A stretch of 64,000 bases of DNA from Echinococcus granulosus. Taxonomy: Eukaryota; Platyhelminthes; Cestoda; Cyclophyllidea; Taeniidae. The stretch lies in contig NW_020170386.1 of NCBI RefSeq assembly GCF_000524195.1, positions 1,326,105 to 1,390,104 of the forward strand, in the 5' to 3' direction. Below, in pieces: positions 62,917-64,000 of this stretch (within the stretch, counting starts at the first letter, position 1; every line of letters starts with the position of its first letter). The notes beneath the pieces were generated by a model, which was given only the letters and a program-made list of their open reading frames with translations, was not told the origin of the DNA and did no database searches. The translations under genes were made by a program, and so were the position numbers.

Positions 62917-64000
62917 AAAAAATTTCCATCTCTGCAATAGTTGAGCTTTGATTAAAGAATCCATCATTCCATCCTCTCGCACTTCGCAGAGTCCTTTGAT
63001 TGGTTGGCGTATGAGGTAGCTTTTTGCAACTAAATGAGATAAATTTTGGCACTCCGACCTTTAATGGGATGACCTGTAGTGTTGTTTTATGAGGCTTGTG
63101 TTAAATGCTAACCGTAATTGCCACTTTGGCGATCGACCCACGTGGGGTGACTAACATGATCAACCGATGACTGCACGTCATAAAGTCGCTCAGGTGTGCA
63201 GCCTTCGACGCTTAAGAAAAAGCACCGCTCAAGGGGAGGCACATTGCACCCAATTACTCGATGCCCATCCAATTGGAAAAATTCTGTTTTAGCAATTTAG
63301 AGTGGCTCTTGATTTCACCCCCTCTAGCATTAACAATACGTGAATTCTTGCAGAGACACCAATTTTATATTATGAGAAGCAATGTCTTTGTCTCCCACTA
63401 CTTTGACAAGAAAGTGAATTATCCGATCTTAGGGCAGTATAATAAATAGGTTTGCCTCTAAGTCCTCGCACTTAAAACGTTTTGACAGCAACTGGCTCTA
63501 AATTGTATTTACAATCTGCAGCACTAAATCCGGATGACATTTGAACCCGATTAAACTTATTTATGCCGTATTTGCCTTAAAAAATAACCTTTGAGAATAA
63601 ATTTGTTACTGTGTGGCTTCACAGTGTTTTGGAAACTAGAAGTTTTGAGTGTTTCAGATTAAAGGCTTCTCTTAGTTGAATGCCTTAATCTGGCTTCGGA
63701 TCATTTGCTCCTGATTCTGATACAAGAAAGTAAACTTTCTTACGAAAATATCGGAATTTATTTGCAACTGCGACGCATGTCCTTCTTTACTATTTTTATT
63801 GCTCGGGGTGTTTCTATTTGTCCTCTGGAGCGGTGTTGTTTAAAATAACGAATTTTGGGCGCACACGCACGTAGTTCTTAAATTACGGCTCATCATTCTG
63901 GCTGTAAATAGTTTATAAATTTATTTTAGATCCACAAGATCAGAAATGTTTGTAGAAAAACAGCTACTCTAGCTATCATAGTATCTTCTGTGTTTGCTGC

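Larger units (their letters stand above)
44067..64000. other. 20-kb gene-poor stretch
   Basis: AT-rich DNA with no exon that I can tie to a known protein on either strand. The longest frame is 127 codons (59004-59387) and is unrecognised. No LTR-family copy, tRNA or rRNA is seen. Items of note are listed separately: a C-tract at 44606-44631, GC-richer islands near 54970-55240 and 62500-62860, and a 25-bp tandem duplication at 62867-62916. The region may be intergenic, or an intron of a gene reaching outside the window. Confidence 0.45.

Overview
This is nuclear DNA from an animal. Six protein genes can be rebuilt exon by exon with GT-AG introns, and their reading frames close exactly. In order they are TCERG1 (+, 3000-9776), a TACC-family gene (+, 10587-16662), MSTO1/misato (-, 17399-19849), LRRFIP1/2 (+, 23262-34137), ATP synthase subunit e/ATP5ME (-, 35087-35350) and syntaxin-6 (+, 37852-43546). 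None is close in sequence to vertebrates or insects. Very short introns (34-36 nt, and 63-82 nt) and a family of about 190-200 bp LTR-like repeats suggest a flatworm, most likely a tapeworm and possibly a taeniid. That placement is an inference. Two 100-N runs mark draft assembly gaps.

Layout: 1-2999 is upstream sequence holding one solo-LTR-like repeat. TCERG1 and TACC lie head to tail, 810 bp apart. TACC and MSTO1 converge. MSTO1 and LRRFIP diverge from a 3.4 kb intergenic region with four LTR copies, one of them nested in another. LRRFIP and ATP5ME converge. ATP5ME and STX6 diverge from a 2.5 kb region with two more LTR copies, one of which contains an assembly gap. From 43547 to 64000 there is AT-rich, gene-poor DNA with one unassigned minus-strand ORF, a G-quadruplex-type tract and a few GC-richer islands.

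The genes do not form a pathway. They are housekeeping or cell-biology genes: transcription/splicing coupling (TCERG1), centrosome and spindle (TACC), mitochondrial morphology (MSTO1), a coiled-coil adaptor (LRRFIP), F1Fo ATP synthase dimerisation (ATP5ME) and TGN/endosome fusion (STX6). The most interesting non-gene signal is the LTR family. Four copies keep exact target-site duplications, a fifth keeps a near match, one insertion sits inside an older copy, and all seven copies lie in 5' intergenic DNA. A second signal is a set of GC-rich islands in long introns that share an exact 15-mer, one of which carries a strong G-quadruplex motif.
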